NCBI RefSeq assembly: GCF_001044235.1
Contig: NZ_JYNL01000006.1
Span: forward strand, 3,908-41,540
DNA from: Mycolicibacterium chlorophenolicum
GTDB taxonomy: Bacteria > Actinomycetota > Actinomycetes > Mycobacteriales > Mycobacteriaceae
Reading direction: 5' to 3'
Length of the DNA: 37,633 nt
The notes under the pieces: generated by a model
The model's database searches: none
What the model was told of the DNA's origin: nothing
What the model saw: only the letters and a program-made list of their open reading frames with translations
Position numbers and translations under genes: made by a program
In this document: one piece after another, positions 1 through 8,029 of the stretch
Layout: each line of letters opens with the position of its first letter
Position numbering within the stretch: the first letter of the stretch is position 1

Positions 1-927
1 GGCGCGGATCACGATCGCCGACAACGCCAGCACCGACGACACCCCGCGTATCGCCGTGGCGCGGGACCGTTCGGAGGTGAGTCGCTGAGCCTCGGCGCGC
101 AGCCACAGGCTGGTCAGCCGGTCGCGCAGTACCGGGGTGTGCAGGTCCGGACGCGACGCCCACAGCGTCACCGCATCGGAGATCGTGCCGGCGCCGCGCC
201 TGCTGCCGCTCGCGCCGAGCGCGCTGCGCTCGTTCATCAGCGTGGTCATCGCGACGCGCCAGCCGTCACCCACGCCGCCGAGCCGGTGGGTGTCCGGGAT
301 GCGGGCGTCGCTGATGTACACCTCGTTGAACTCCGCATGCCCGGTCATCTGCCGCAGCGGGCGGGTTTCGACGCCGGGGGCGTGCATGTCGAGCACGAAG
401 TAGGTGAGCCCCTTGTGCTTGGGCAGGTCGGGATCGGTGCGGGCGAGCAGCAGCCCCCACCGGGCGCGGTGCGCCAGGCTCGTCCAGACCTTCTGGCCGT
501 TGACGATCCAGCTGTCCCCGTCGGGCACGGCAGACGTGGCCAGTCCCGCGAGGTCCGAACCGGCGCCCGGCTCGGAGAACAGCTGACACCAGATGTCCTC
601 GGTGGTGGCCAGCGGACGCAGCAGTTGGCGGCGGACGTCGTCGGTCTGGGCGTGTTCCCGCACCGTCGGCGCGGCCATGCCGTAGCCCATCGGGTTCAGG
701 CCCAGCGGGACGGGGCCGCCGGCGCCCTGGAGGATGCGGTCGGCCATGGCCTGCAGGCCCCGCGAGACGCCCAACCCACCGAAACCTTCGGGGAAGTGCA
801 CCCAGGACAGGCCGGCGTCGAAACACGCGCCGAGGAATTCAGGAATCGGCACCGTGCGCGGATCGTGCTCCGCGACCACCCGGTGCGCGGCTTCGGCTAC
901 CCGGTCAGCATCGACGGCAGTGCCCAT
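1..927 (-). CDS. Acyl-CoA dehydrogenase (FadE family), 3' end cut off by the window
   Basis: The reading frame opens at the ATG complementary to 925-927 and stays open to base 1, giving 309 residues with no stop, so the C-terminus lies outside the window. The segments WCQLFSEPGAGSDLAGL, VNGQKVWTSLAHRARWG, GLLLARTDPD and GLTYFVLDMHAPGVE are the classic middle beta domain of acyl-CoA dehydrogenases, which binds FAD and the acyl-CoA. The N-terminus (MGTAVDADRVAEAAHRVV) begins the helical domain. Such enzymes catalyse FAD-dependent alpha,beta-desaturation of acyl-CoA thioesters in the cytosol. The C-terminal helical domain is missing here, so substrate class cannot be judged. The closest relative in the window is the C-terminal half of FadE6. 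Confidence 0.9.
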   Translation of the reverse strand, partial: MGTAVDADRVAEAAHRVVAEHDPRTVPIPEFLGACFDAGLSWVHFPEGFGGLGVSRGLQAMADRILQGAGGPVPLGLNPMGYGMAAPTVREHAQTDDVRRQLLRPLATTEDIWCQLFSEPGAGSDLAGLATSAVPDGDSWIVNGQKVWTSLAHRARWGLLLARTDPDLPKHKGLTYFVLDMHAPGVETRPLRQMTGHAEFNEVYISDARIPDTHRLGGVGDGWRVAMTTLMNERSALGASGSRRGAGTISDAVTLWASRPDLHTPVLRDRLTSLWLRAEAQRLTSERSRATAIRGVSSVLALSAIVIRA

Positions 928-1053
928 GAGAGCACCTTAGCGATCCCGGGTGGAACGTCTAGCCGGCAGTCAGCGCGAAGCGCTCGGCCTCGAACCTGTG
1001 GCGACGCTGGAGGAGGTACCGGAGCCACCGAACATCAAGTAACACAGTGATCC

Positions 1054-1461
1054 TTACGCAGTCTTGGTGAGAAGAGGAAGCAGTTGACGCCGGGCGACCA
1101 TCGCGTCGGCGAAGTGATTGAGGGCCTCGGGGACCGAGCCGGCGGCATCGAAGTCGATGCCGTGCGCACGCAGTGTCTGCTCGACCGGGCGACTGGCCAC
1201 CATCGACCACTCGACCCCGGCGGCGCTGCAGGCGTCGTCCACGGTGAACAGGAGCGAAATCGCTTCGGTGTCAAACGAAGTGATCTCGCTGAGGTCGAGC
1301 ACGAACGGCTTCTCCGCAAGCACGAAGCGGCGCGTGTACTCGGTGGCGCGGGCGATGTTGGCATCGCTGAGCGCGCCCCTGATCGTGACCACGGTGGCCA
1401 ATTGGCGGCAGTGCGCACGAATGTCGGCGCCACCGCAATCAAACGTCGGATTGCCGTACAT
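1054..1461 (-). CDS. STAS-domain protein, anti-sigma factor antagonist-like
   Basis: This 135-residue protein has the compact alpha/beta layout of STAS domains (SpoIIAA/RsbV-like). VVTIRGALSDANI is the first strand, and VLDLSEITSFDTEAISLLF is the signature segment. In SpoIIAA-type proteins the phosphorylated Ser follows an Asp; here the equivalent pair appears to be Asp64-Thr65, so phosphorylation, if any, would be on Thr. The ATG start is preceded by a strong Shine-Dalgarno sequence (GAGGGAGG, complement of 1467-1474, 5 nt spacing). No kinase or sigma factor gene lies beside it. Partner switching with an anti-sigma factor is a family-based inference, and it may instead be an orphan STAS protein. 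Confidence 0.8.
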   Translation of the reverse strand: MYGNPTFDCGGADIRAHCRQLATVVTIRGALSDANIARATEYTRRFVLAEKPFVLDLSEITSFDTEAISLLFTVDDACSAAGVEWSMVASRPVEQTLRAHGIDFDAAGSVPEALNHFADAMVARRQLLPLLTKTA

Positions 1462-1611
1462 CGCCGCCTCCCTCGATCAAGTGCTGATCCAAGCCCGTCG
1501 TCGGGCCTGACATGACTCAAGGTAGTGAGCCAATTTAAGGCGGTGGGGAGTAACGACTAATACTTCGCTAAGAACTGCTTTCAGGGCCGCCAGCAAACTC
1601 GCCGGTAACTT

Positions 1612-2850
1612 TCATCCGCGGCGCTGCTGCTGCGACCCGGTGTAGCCGACCCACGGGTTGTAGTCGGCCAGCAGATCCTCCTGGGGTGGCCGCTGCGCCT
1701 CGGCGACGTGCTCGAGGTTGATCCGGATGCGGTACCAGATGGAGCTGGGGCCGCGCATACCGTCGACGAGAATGTCTGTCGGCTCGAGCTTTTCGGCGGC
1801 CTCTGGGTGCTTGTCCCGCCACTGCGCGAGGGCGGCCATCGCCTCGTCCTTGGTCTTGGTGCGTGCCACTTCGATCAACGGCTTGGTCGATCGGCGCCGG
1901 CCGTCGGTCGAGCGGTGCGCGCCCCGCGGGGCCTTCTCGGCCGGGCCCAGCCGGTCGGCCAGTTCGAGTAGCGACTCCAGCCCGCCGGCCGTATCGTCCA
2001 TGCCCTCCCACGGGTCGCCGTGCTCGGCGAAGCGCCGCGGCACGGTCGAGATCGTGAACTCCTCGGGCCGGCATCCGGCGACCTCGTCCCAGAACAGCGG
2101 CGTCGACACCCGGGCGTCCGGGGTGGCGCGCACCGAGTAGGCCGACGCCACGGTCCGGTCCTTCGCGTTCTGGTTGAAGTCGACGAAGACGCCGTGGCGC
2201 TCCTCTTTCCACCATCGCGCGGTGGCGGATTCGGGGGCGCGGTGTTCGACCTCCCGGGCGACGGCCTCGGCGGCCAGCCGGACGAGCTTGAACGGCCAGC
2301 GGCGGTGGATGCGCGCGTAGATGTGGAACCCGCGCGAGCCCGACGTCTTCGGCCAGGCCACCAGGCCGTGGTCCTCCAGCACCTCCCGCGCGACGAACGC
2401 GACATCGAGGATCTGCCGCCATCCCACCCCGGGCATCGGGTCCAGGTCGACGCGAAGTTCGTCGGGGTGCTCGAGGTCGTCGGCGCGCACCGGGTGGGGG
2501 TTGAGGTCGACGCACCCGAGGTTGACCGCCCAGATCAGCCCGGCCGGGCTGTGCAGCACCGCCTCCTTGGCCGACGTTCCCGACGCGTACTTCAGCTCGG
2601 CGACGTCGACGAAGTCGGGCCGCTTCTCGGGGGCCCGCTTCTGGAACACCGCTTCCTCGGCGATGCCCTTGACGAATCTCTTGAGGATCATCGGGCGATC
2701 GGCCACGCCGCGCAGCGCACCCTCGGCCACCGCGCTGTAGTAGTCCATCAGGTCGCCCTTGGTCACCCCGAGGTCGCCGAAGACGATCTTGTCCGGATTG
2801 GTGATCGGCACCCGCTGCCCGCCGATCTCGACAGACTCCCGAGCAGCCAT
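1612..2850 (-). CDS. polD2: LigD-like primase-polymerase (PolD family, Rv0269c-like)
   Basis: A 412-residue stand-alone homologue of the polymerase domain of bacterial NHEJ ligase LigD (archaeo-eukaryotic primase fold). The metal-binding DLD motif is at residues 135-137 (VDLDPMPGVGW), the SGSRGFHIY motif at 170-178 and the third acidic residue at Asp224 in FVDFNQN. All catalytic elements are therefore present. It lacks the nuclease and ligase domains of LigD, and no ku gene is in the window. Mycobacterial PolD1/PolD2 enzymes are described as short gap-filling DNA/RNA polymerases; the PolD2 name rests on synteny with fadD2. An upstream ATG would add 32 residues, but the start at 2850 gives the usual family N-terminus. 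It is divergent from fadD2, with 55 bp between the starts. Confidence 0.88.
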   Translation of the reverse strand: MAARESVEIGGQRVPITNPDKIVFGDLGVTKGDLMDYYSAVAEGALRGVADRPMILKRFVKGIAEEAVFQKRAPEKRPDFVDVAELKYASGTSAKEAVLHSPAGLIWAVNLGCVDLNPHPVRADDLEHPDELRVDLDPMPGVGWRQILDVAFVAREVLEDHGLVAWPKTSGSRGFHIYARIHRRWPFKLVRLAAEAVAREVEHRAPESATARWWKEERHGVFVDFNQNAKDRTVASAYSVRATPDARVSTPLFWDEVAGCRPEEFTISTVPRRFAEHGDPWEGMDDTAGGLESLLELADRLGPAEKAPRGAHRSTDGRRRSTKPLIEVARTKTKDEAMAALAQWRDKHPEAAEKLEPTDILVDGMRGPSSIWYRIRINLEHVAEAQRPPQEDLLADYNPWVGYTGSQQQRRG

Positions 2851-2905
2851 TCCCTCATCGTAGGTTCCCGGCCGCACTGCGACCGTCGTCACATAAAGTT
2901 GACCC
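2851..2905. promoter_or_regulatory. Divergent promoter region, two apparently leaderless promoters
   Basis: The 55-bp gap between polD2-like (minus) and fadD2 (plus) has a mycobacterial TANNNT -10 box for each gene. TAAAGT at 2894-2899 lies 6 nt before the fadD2 ATG. TACGAT on the minus strand (complement of 2857-2862) lies 6 nt before the polymerase ATG. That spacing puts the transcription start at the A of each start codon, so both mRNAs would be leaderless. Neither gene has a well-placed Shine-Dalgarno sequence: the GAGGGA before the polymerase abuts the ATG. No -35 box is convincing. Confidence 0.5.
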
Positions 2906-4600
2906 ATGTCCAAGCTCACCGACCTGCCGTCGCAGGCGTTCGACAAGGTTCACCAGTCGGTCGGCAAGTACTGGGACCGGGGTACGGCCGAACTCCACTA
3001 CGCCCGCAAGATGTTCGAGGCCGGCGCGCTGAAACTGGAGCCGCCGCAGGACATCGCCGCGTTCGTCGCTGACATCCGGCGCTGGGGTGAGATCGGCATG
3101 ATCCCCGCGCTCAACGCCCGCCGCACCCCGCACCGGCCCGCCGTCATCGACGACTTCGGAGAGATGACGTTCAAGGAGCTCGACGACGCGGCCAACGCGG
3201 TGGCCAACGGGCTGCTCGCCAAGGGCGTCAAGGGCGGTGACGGCGTGGCGATCCTGGCCCGCAACCACCGGTGGTTCCTGGTGTCGTGGTTCGGCGTGGC
3301 CAAGACCGGTGCCCGCATCATCCTGCTCAACAGCGAGTTCTCCGGCCCCCAGATCAAAGAGGTGTCGGAACGCGAGGGCGCCAAACTCATCATCTACGAC
3401 GACGAGTACACCGCCGCCGTCGCGCAGGCCGAGCCCGCGCTGGGCAAGCTGCGCGCGCTGCCGGTCAACCCGGACAAGCCCGACCAGCCGTCGGAAAGCA
3501 CCTGCGAGACCCTCGAGGAACTGATCGCGCGCACCAGTTCGAATCCACCGCCCAAGGTGTCGCGGCACTCCTCGATCATCATCCTGACCAGCGGCACCAC
3601 CGGCACCCCGAAGGGCGCCAACCGCAGCGCCCCGCCGTCGCTCGCCCCGGTCGGCGGGGTGTTGTCCTCGGTGCCGTTCAAGGGCGGGGAGGTGACCTCG
3701 CTGCCCGCGCCGATGTTCCACGCGCTGGGTTTCCTGCACGCCACGATCGCGATGATGCTCGGCTCGACGTTGGTGCTGCGCAGGCGATTCAAGCCGGCCA
3801 CCGTGCTCGCCGACATCGAGAAGCACAGGGCCACCGCGTGCGTCGTGGTGCCGGTGATGCTGTCGCGGATGCTCGACGAGCTGGACAAGACCTCGCCGAA
3901 GCCCGACCTGTCGTCGCTGCGCATCGTGTTCGTGTCCGGCTCGCAGCTCGGAGCCGAACTCGCCACCCGGGCGCTGAAGGAACTGGGCCCGGTGATCTAC
4001 AACCTGTACGGCTCGACCGAGGTGTCGTTCGCGACCATCGCTGGGCCGCAACATCTTTCGATCAATCCGGCGACCGTCGGCCCGGTGGTCAAGGGAATGA
4101 AGGTCAAGATCTTCGACGACAACGGCAACGAGTTGCCGCAGGGTGAGGTCGGCCGGATCTTCGTCGGCAGCTTCTTCCCGTTCGAGGGATACACCGGCGG
4201 CGGCGGCAAGCAGATCATCGACGGCCTGCTGTCGTCGGGCGACGTCGGCTATTTCGACGAGAACGGTCTGCTCTATGTCAGCGGCCGCGACGACGAGATG
4301 ATCGTGTCCGGCGGCGAGAACGTGTTCCCCGCCGAGGTCGAGGATCTCGTCAGCGGGCACCCCGAGGTCGTCGAGGCGACCGCGCTCGGTGTCGAGGACA
4401 AGGAGTGGGGCCACCGGTTGCGCTGCTTCGTGGTCAAGGCCGAGGGCGCCTCGATCGACGAGGACGCGATCAAGGCGTACGTGAGGGAGAATCTGGCCCG
4501 CTACAAGGTGCCCCGCGAGGTGATTTTCCTCGACGAGCTGCCGCGTAACCCGACCGGCAAGATCCTCAAGCGGGAGCTACGGGAGATGGACGCGGAATAG
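2906..4600 (+). CDS. fadD2: Acyl-CoA synthetase / fatty-acid-AMP ligase family enzyme FadD2
   Basis: A 564-residue ANL-superfamily adenylating enzyme. The P-loop TSGTTGTPKG is at 228-237, followed by the conserved YGSTE motif and the hinge region GDVGYFDENGLLYVSGRDD. The C-terminal NPTGKILKREL holds the catalytic Lys at about 552. It activates a carboxylic acid with ATP to an acyl-adenylate and then transfers it to CoA. The complete C-terminal domain and conserved Lys favour acyl-CoA synthetase activity over AMP-ligase only. It pairs naturally with the acyl-CoA dehydrogenase FadE6 at 5786-7981. The assignment to fadD2 rests on synteny with polD2 and fadE6; the true acyl substrate cannot be read from sequence. 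Confidence 0.92.
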   Translation: MSKLTDLPSQAFDKVHQSVGKYWDRGTAELHYARKMFEAGALKLEPPQDIAAFVADIRRWGEIGMIPALNARRTPHRPAVIDDFGEMTFKELDDAANAVANGLLAKGVKGGDGVAILARNHRWFLVSWFGVAKTGARIILLNSEFSGPQIKEVSEREGAKLIIYDDEYTAAVAQAEPALGKLRALPVNPDKPDQPSESTCETLEELIARTSSNPPPKVSRHSSIIILTSGTTGTPKGANRSAPPSLAPVGGVLSSVPFKGGEVTSLPAPMFHALGFLHATIAMMLGSTLVLRRRFKPATVLADIEKHRATACVVVPVMLSRMLDELDKTSPKPDLSSLRIVFVSGSQLGAELATRALKELGPVIYNLYGSTEVSFATIAGPQHLSINPATVGPVVKGMKVKIFDDNGNELPQGEVGRIFVGSFFPFEGYTGGGGKQIIDGLLSSGDVGYFDENGLLYVSGRDDEMIVSGGENVFPAEVEDLVSGHPEVVEATALGVEDKEWGHRLRCFVVKAEGASIDEDAIKAYVRENLARYKVPREVIFLDELPRNPTGKILKRELREMDAE

Positions 4601-4629
4601 CCGGCGCCGTCCGGTGGTAGTACCCCTTC

Positions 4630-5409
4630 GTGAACATCGATCTGAGCGGTAAGACCGCGCTCGTCACCGGGTCCACGCAGGGCATCGGTTTCGCCATCGC
4701 GAAGGGACTCGCCGGGGCCGGCGCGCGGGTGGTGGTCAACGGCCGTAATCGCGATCGCGTCGACGACGCCGTCGCCGGGCTGGACGGCGACGTCGTCGGG
4801 GTAGCCGCCGACGTGGCGGACGCCGACGGGGCGCAGGCCGTGTACGACGAGGTGCCCGTCGTCGACATCCTGGTCAACAACCTCGGCATCTTCGGTGCGG
4901 TGCCGGCCCGGGAGATCACCGACGAGCAGTGGCGCACCTACTTCGACGTGAACGTCCTGTCGGCCGCGCGGCTGATCCGGCTGTACCTGCCGGGGATGGT
5001 GGAGCGCGGCTGGGGCCGGGTGCTGCAGATCGCCAGCGACTCGGCTGTCGTGACGCCCGCGGAGATGATCCACTACGGCGTGTCCAAGACGGCGCTGCTG
5101 GCCCTGTCGCGCGGATTCGCCAAGGACGCCTCGGGCAGCGGGGTGACGGTCAACTCGGTGATCGCCGGGCCTACCCACACCGCCGGTGTGGAGGATTTCG
5201 TCTATCAGCTGGTCGACAAGTCCCTGCCGTGGGACGAGGCGCAGCGGGAGTTCATGCGGCTGCACCGCCCGCAGTCCCTGCTGGAGCGGCTCATCGAGCC
5301 CGAGGAGATCGCCAACATGGTCGTCTACCTCGCGTCGCCGTTCGCCTCCGCGACGACCGGCGGTGCGCTGCGCGTCGACGGCGGCTACGTCGACGCGATC
5401 CTGCCCTGA
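4630..5409 (+). CDS. Short-chain dehydrogenase/reductase (SDR), NAD(P)-dependent
   Basis: A 259-residue classical SDR with a GTG start. The cofactor motif TGSTQGIG is near residue 14, the structural NNLG motif follows, then the Ser of IASDS and the catalytic YGVSK. The C-terminus (GGALRVDGGYVDAILP) is typical. There is an extra segment before it, about residues 190-225 (VYQLVDKSLPWDEAQREF), in the substrate loop, seen in a subset of oxidoreductases. It lies 29 bp after fadD2 on the same strand. TAGTAC at 4618-4623 is 6 nt before the GTG, so it may also have a leaderless promoter. The substrate is unknown; a 3-oxoacyl or hydroxy-acid role is only suggested by the neighbours. Confidence 0.9.
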   Translation: MNIDLSGKTALVTGSTQGIGFAIAKGLAGAGARVVVNGRNRDRVDDAVAGLDGDVVGVAADVADADGAQAVYDEVPVVDILVNNLGIFGAVPAREITDEQWRTYFDVNVLSAARLIRLYLPGMVERGWGRVLQIASDSAVVTPAEMIHYGVSKTALLALSRGFAKDASGSGVTVNSVIAGPTHTAGVEDFVYQLVDKSLPWDEAQREFMRLHRPQSLLERLIEPEEIANMVVYLASPFASATTGGALRVDGGYVDAILP

Positions 5410-5416
5410 CGGGCGG

Positions 5417-5746
5417 TCACTCGACGGCGCCGGCCATGATCGCCGAGCCCGGCACCGCGAGGGTGACGAGCATGAGCAGCATCAGGAACCAGCCGGCGCC
5501 CTGCCACGCCGCCCATCCGCGCTCGGCCTTCCACTCGCGGTAGGTGCGGAGGAAGGCGCCGAGGCCGCCCAGGAACAGGAACGCCGGAACCAGCGACGCG
5601 GCGTACACGGAGTCGCGGGCGCCGAACGCGAAGAACGCGAACGCCAGCGCGGCCAGCGCGACGACCACGGCGGTGTAGGCGACCGCCGCGCCCGTCGACC
5701 CCGGCCTGTCGAACCGCTTCTCGGCGAAGTCGCGGTCGTTGGTCAT
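5417..5746 (-). CDS. Small membrane protein, three predicted transmembrane segments
   Basis: A 109-residue protein I do not recognise. After a charged N-terminus (MTNDRDFAEKRFDRPG) come three hydrophobic stretches, near residues 19-42, 47-66 and 84-105. The loop TYREWKAERGWAAWQ between the second and third is rich in charge and Trp. It starts 39 bp downstream of the fadE6 stop on the same strand, so it is probably co-transcribed with fadE6. It ends 7 bp from the convergent SDR gene. No enzyme or transporter motif is visible. It may be an integral membrane accessory protein, but its function is unknown. Confidence 0.75.
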   Translation of the reverse strand: MTNDRDFAEKRFDRPGSTGAAVAYTAVVVALAALAFAFFAFGARDSVYAASLVPAFLFLGGLGAFLRTYREWKAERGWAAWQGAGWFLMLLMLVTLAVPGSAIMAGAVE

Positions 5747-5785
5747 GACTGCGGGGTTCCCGGCTGGCCGGCCCGGAAACGCGGC

Positions 5786-7981
5786 TTACGGATCGCGCGG
5801 CAGTCCGAGAAGCCGCTCGGCGATGATGTTGAGCTGCACCTCCGAGGTGCCGCCGTAGATCGTCGTCGCACGCCCGGCCAGCAGGTACTCGGCCCACTTC
5901 CCCGAGGGCTGCCCGTGATCGCCGACGGCCGCGTCGGTGCCGAACGAGGACACCCCGAACTCCGCGTAGCCCTGTCCGGTCTTCATCGACAGCAGCTTGG
6001 AGATCGCGGCCGCGGGCATCGGATCCCCACCCGCCAGCGTCAGCAGCGTCGAGCGCATGTTCAGCAGCTTGGCGGCGTGGCCCTCGGCGATCAGCCGGCC
6101 CGCCTCGTTCTGCTCGATCTGATCGAAGTGCCCGTCGCGGACGAAGTCGACGAACTGGTCGAGGCTGGCCAGGAACGGCGGCTCGCTGCTGCCGATCGAC
6201 ACCCGCTCGTTGGTCAACGTGTTGCGGCTGACCTCCCAGCCGCGATTCACCTCGCCGAGGACCATGTCGTCGGGCACGAAGACGTCGTCGATGAACACGG
6301 TGTTGAACATCGCGTTGCCGGTCAGCTCGCGCAGCGGCTTGACCTCGACGCCCTCGGACTTCATGTCGAGGAGGAAGTACGTGATGCCCTGATGCTTGGG
6401 CGCGCTCGGGTCCGTGCGCGCCAGCAGCGCACCCCATGCGGAGAACTGCGCACCGGTGGTCCAGATCTTCTGGCCGGTGATGCGCCAGCCGCCGTCGACC
6501 TTGGTGGCCTTGGTGGTCAGGCTCGCCAGGTCGGAGCCGGCGCCGGGCTCGCTGAACAGCTGGCACCAGATCATCTCGCCGCGGAACGTCGGCGGCAGGA
6601 AGCGTTGCTGCTGCGCCTCGGTGCCGTAGGCGACGATCGACGGGATGATCCACGCGGCGATGCCCATCTGCGGCCGCTTGACCCGGCCGGTGGAGAACTC
6701 CTGGGCGATGATGATCTGCTCGATCGGGTTCGACGCCCGCCCCCACGGCTTGGGCAGGTGCGGCTGCACCCAACCGCCCTCGGCGATCGCGGTGTTGCGC
6801 TCTTCCTTCGGAATCGCCTTCAGGGCAGCGACTTCGGCGCGGATCTCCTCGCGGAGCTTGAGGGTGTCGGGATCCAGGTCGATGTCGATCGATCGCATGC
6901 CGGTCGACGTCGCGGTGTCGACCACCTGCTGCGGGTAGTCGGCGTGCCGGCCGAACGCGGCCGCCAGCACGATCGCGCGCCGGTAGTAGACGTTGGTGTC
7001 GTGCTCCCAGGTGAAGCCGATGCCGCCGTGCACCTGGATGCAGTCCTGCGCGCAGTGCTGCGCGGCGACGGGCGCCAGCGTCGCGGCCACGGCGGCGGCG
7101 AACTCGAAGGACGACGCCGTCTCGGAATTGCCCTGCAGCTCTTCGTCGATCGCGCGGGCCGCGTCCCACACGGCGCTGGTGGCGCGCTCGGTCTCGGCGA
7201 TCATCCCGGCGCACTTGTGCTTGATGGCCTGGAACTGGCCGATCGGCCTGCCGAACTGCTCGCGGATCTTGGCGTACTCCGACGCGGTGTCGGTGGCCCA
7301 GCGGGCCACACCGATGCACTCCGCCGACAGCACCGTGGTGATCAGTGCGCGGGCGAGGTCGCGGCTGACGCTGCTCAGCACCCGCTCGTCGCCGACCTCG
7401 ACGGCGTTGGCGCGCACGTGCGCCACTGGCCGCAGCGGGTCGACGCTGGGCACCGGCTCGATCTCGAGCGCGTCTGCGTCGAGAACCACCCACTCCTCAC
7501 CGGATTCGATGGCCACGGGCAGCACCAGCACCGACGCCTGCGCGGCCGCGGGTACGGCGCGGACCTCACCGCGGATCACCAGTCCGTTGCCGTGCCGCGT
7601 CGCGGTCAGGCCGGAGTCGATGGCGTAGGCGGCGATGACCTCGCCCGAGGCGAGGCCGGTGAGCACCTCGGCTTTCGGGTCGTGCGCGGCGATCAGCGCG
7701 CTCGCGATGGCCGACGGGACGAACGGGCCGGGGACCGCGCCGTAGCCGAACTCGGCGGCGACGATCGCCAGCTCGAGGATTCCGAAGCCCTGACCGCCGA
7801 CGTCCTCGGAGAGATGGACACCCTGCAGTCCCTGCTCGGCAGCGGCCTTCCAGTACGGCGGCGGATTGGGGATCGGGTTCTCGAGCGCTTCGTGCAGAAC
7901 CTCCGACGGCGCGACGCGCGCGACGAACGACCGCACGGAGTCGGCGAGGTCGTTGTGCTCTTCGAGGATGGCGATGGGCAT
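5786..7981 (-). CDS. fadE6: Double-domain acyl-CoA dehydrogenase FadE6
   Basis: The 731 residues contain two tandem acyl-CoA dehydrogenase modules. The first (about 1-355) ends in IQVHGGIGFTWEHD. The second (about 362-731) has WCQLFSEPGAGSDLASL, ITGQKIWTTGAQFSAWG and the C-terminal GGTSEVQLNIIAERLLGLP. The position that is the catalytic Glu in medium-chain enzymes (EGT) is Gly in the second half (GGTSE), and I see no equivalent Glu in the first. The base must sit elsewhere, as in isovaleryl-CoA dehydrogenase-like enzymes. Fused modules of this type, such as FadE34, resemble the alpha2beta2 actinobacterial enzymes joined into one chain. Substrate unknown. Naming follows synteny with fadD2. Confidence 0.9.
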   Translation of the reverse strand: MPIAILEEHNDLADSVRSFVARVAPSEVLHEALENPIPNPPPYWKAAAEQGLQGVHLSEDVGGQGFGILELAIVAAEFGYGAVPGPFVPSAIASALIAAHDPKAEVLTGLASGEVIAAYAIDSGLTATRHGNGLVIRGEVRAVPAAAQASVLVLPVAIESGEEWVVLDADALEIEPVPSVDPLRPVAHVRANAVEVGDERVLSSVSRDLARALITTVLSAECIGVARWATDTASEYAKIREQFGRPIGQFQAIKHKCAGMIAETERATSAVWDAARAIDEELQGNSETASSFEFAAAVAATLAPVAAQHCAQDCIQVHGGIGFTWEHDTNVYYRRAIVLAAAFGRHADYPQQVVDTATSTGMRSIDIDLDPDTLKLREEIRAEVAALKAIPKEERNTAIAEGGWVQPHLPKPWGRASNPIEQIIIAQEFSTGRVKRPQMGIAAWIIPSIVAYGTEAQQQRFLPPTFRGEMIWCQLFSEPGAGSDLASLTTKATKVDGGWRITGQKIWTTGAQFSAWGALLARTDPSAPKHQGITYFLLDMKSEGVEVKPLRELTGNAMFNTVFIDDVFVPDDMVLGEVNRGWEVSRNTLTNERVSIGSSEPPFLASLDQFVDFVRDGHFDQIEQNEAGRLIAEGHAAKLLNMRSTLLTLAGGDPMPAAAISKLLSMKTGQGYAEFGVSSFGTDAAVGDHGQPSGKWAEYLLAGRATTIYGGTSEVQLNIIAERLLGLPRDP

Positions 7982-8029
7982 GGCGGACCCTCCGTTGGGC
8001 TGCTGGCTAACCGGTTGGTTGGTCCGAGG
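7982..8029 (-). promoter_or_regulatory. fadE6 upstream region with AACCGGTT palindrome
   Basis: The 48-bp gap before the fadE6 ATG contains the perfect 8-bp palindrome AACCGGTT at 8009-8016, with GGTT repeated next to it. Such cores occur in TetR-type operators of mycobacterial lipid genes, so this may be an operator. It is short, and the identity of the regulator is not known. I cannot place a convincing -10 box. Confidence 0.3.

Noticed and set aside
959..1045. A minus-strand 28-codon frame ending at 959 (ends in FEAERFALTAG) in the gap between the STAS and acyl-CoA dehydrogenase genes
   Set aside because: It has only a GTG start, no clear ribosome site and no family I know. It could be a small protein, but nothing in the sequence supports it beyond an open frame.
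1493..1506. GCCCG-TCGT-CGGGC hairpin in the gap before the STAS gene
   Set aside because: The stem is only 5 bp with no T-tract, and it lies between a stop and a start on the same strand, so it cannot be assigned to terminator or leader.
1612..2850. Full LigD with ligase and nuclease domains
   Set aside because: Only the polymerase domain is encoded and no ku gene is nearby, so it is a stand-alone polymerase.
2020..3072. Long frames antisense to polD2, fadD2, fadE6 and eccC3
   Set aside because: High-GC codon bias creates long antisense open frames. Their translations are Arg/Pro/Gly/Ala-rich with no domain, while the chosen frames carry clear motifs.
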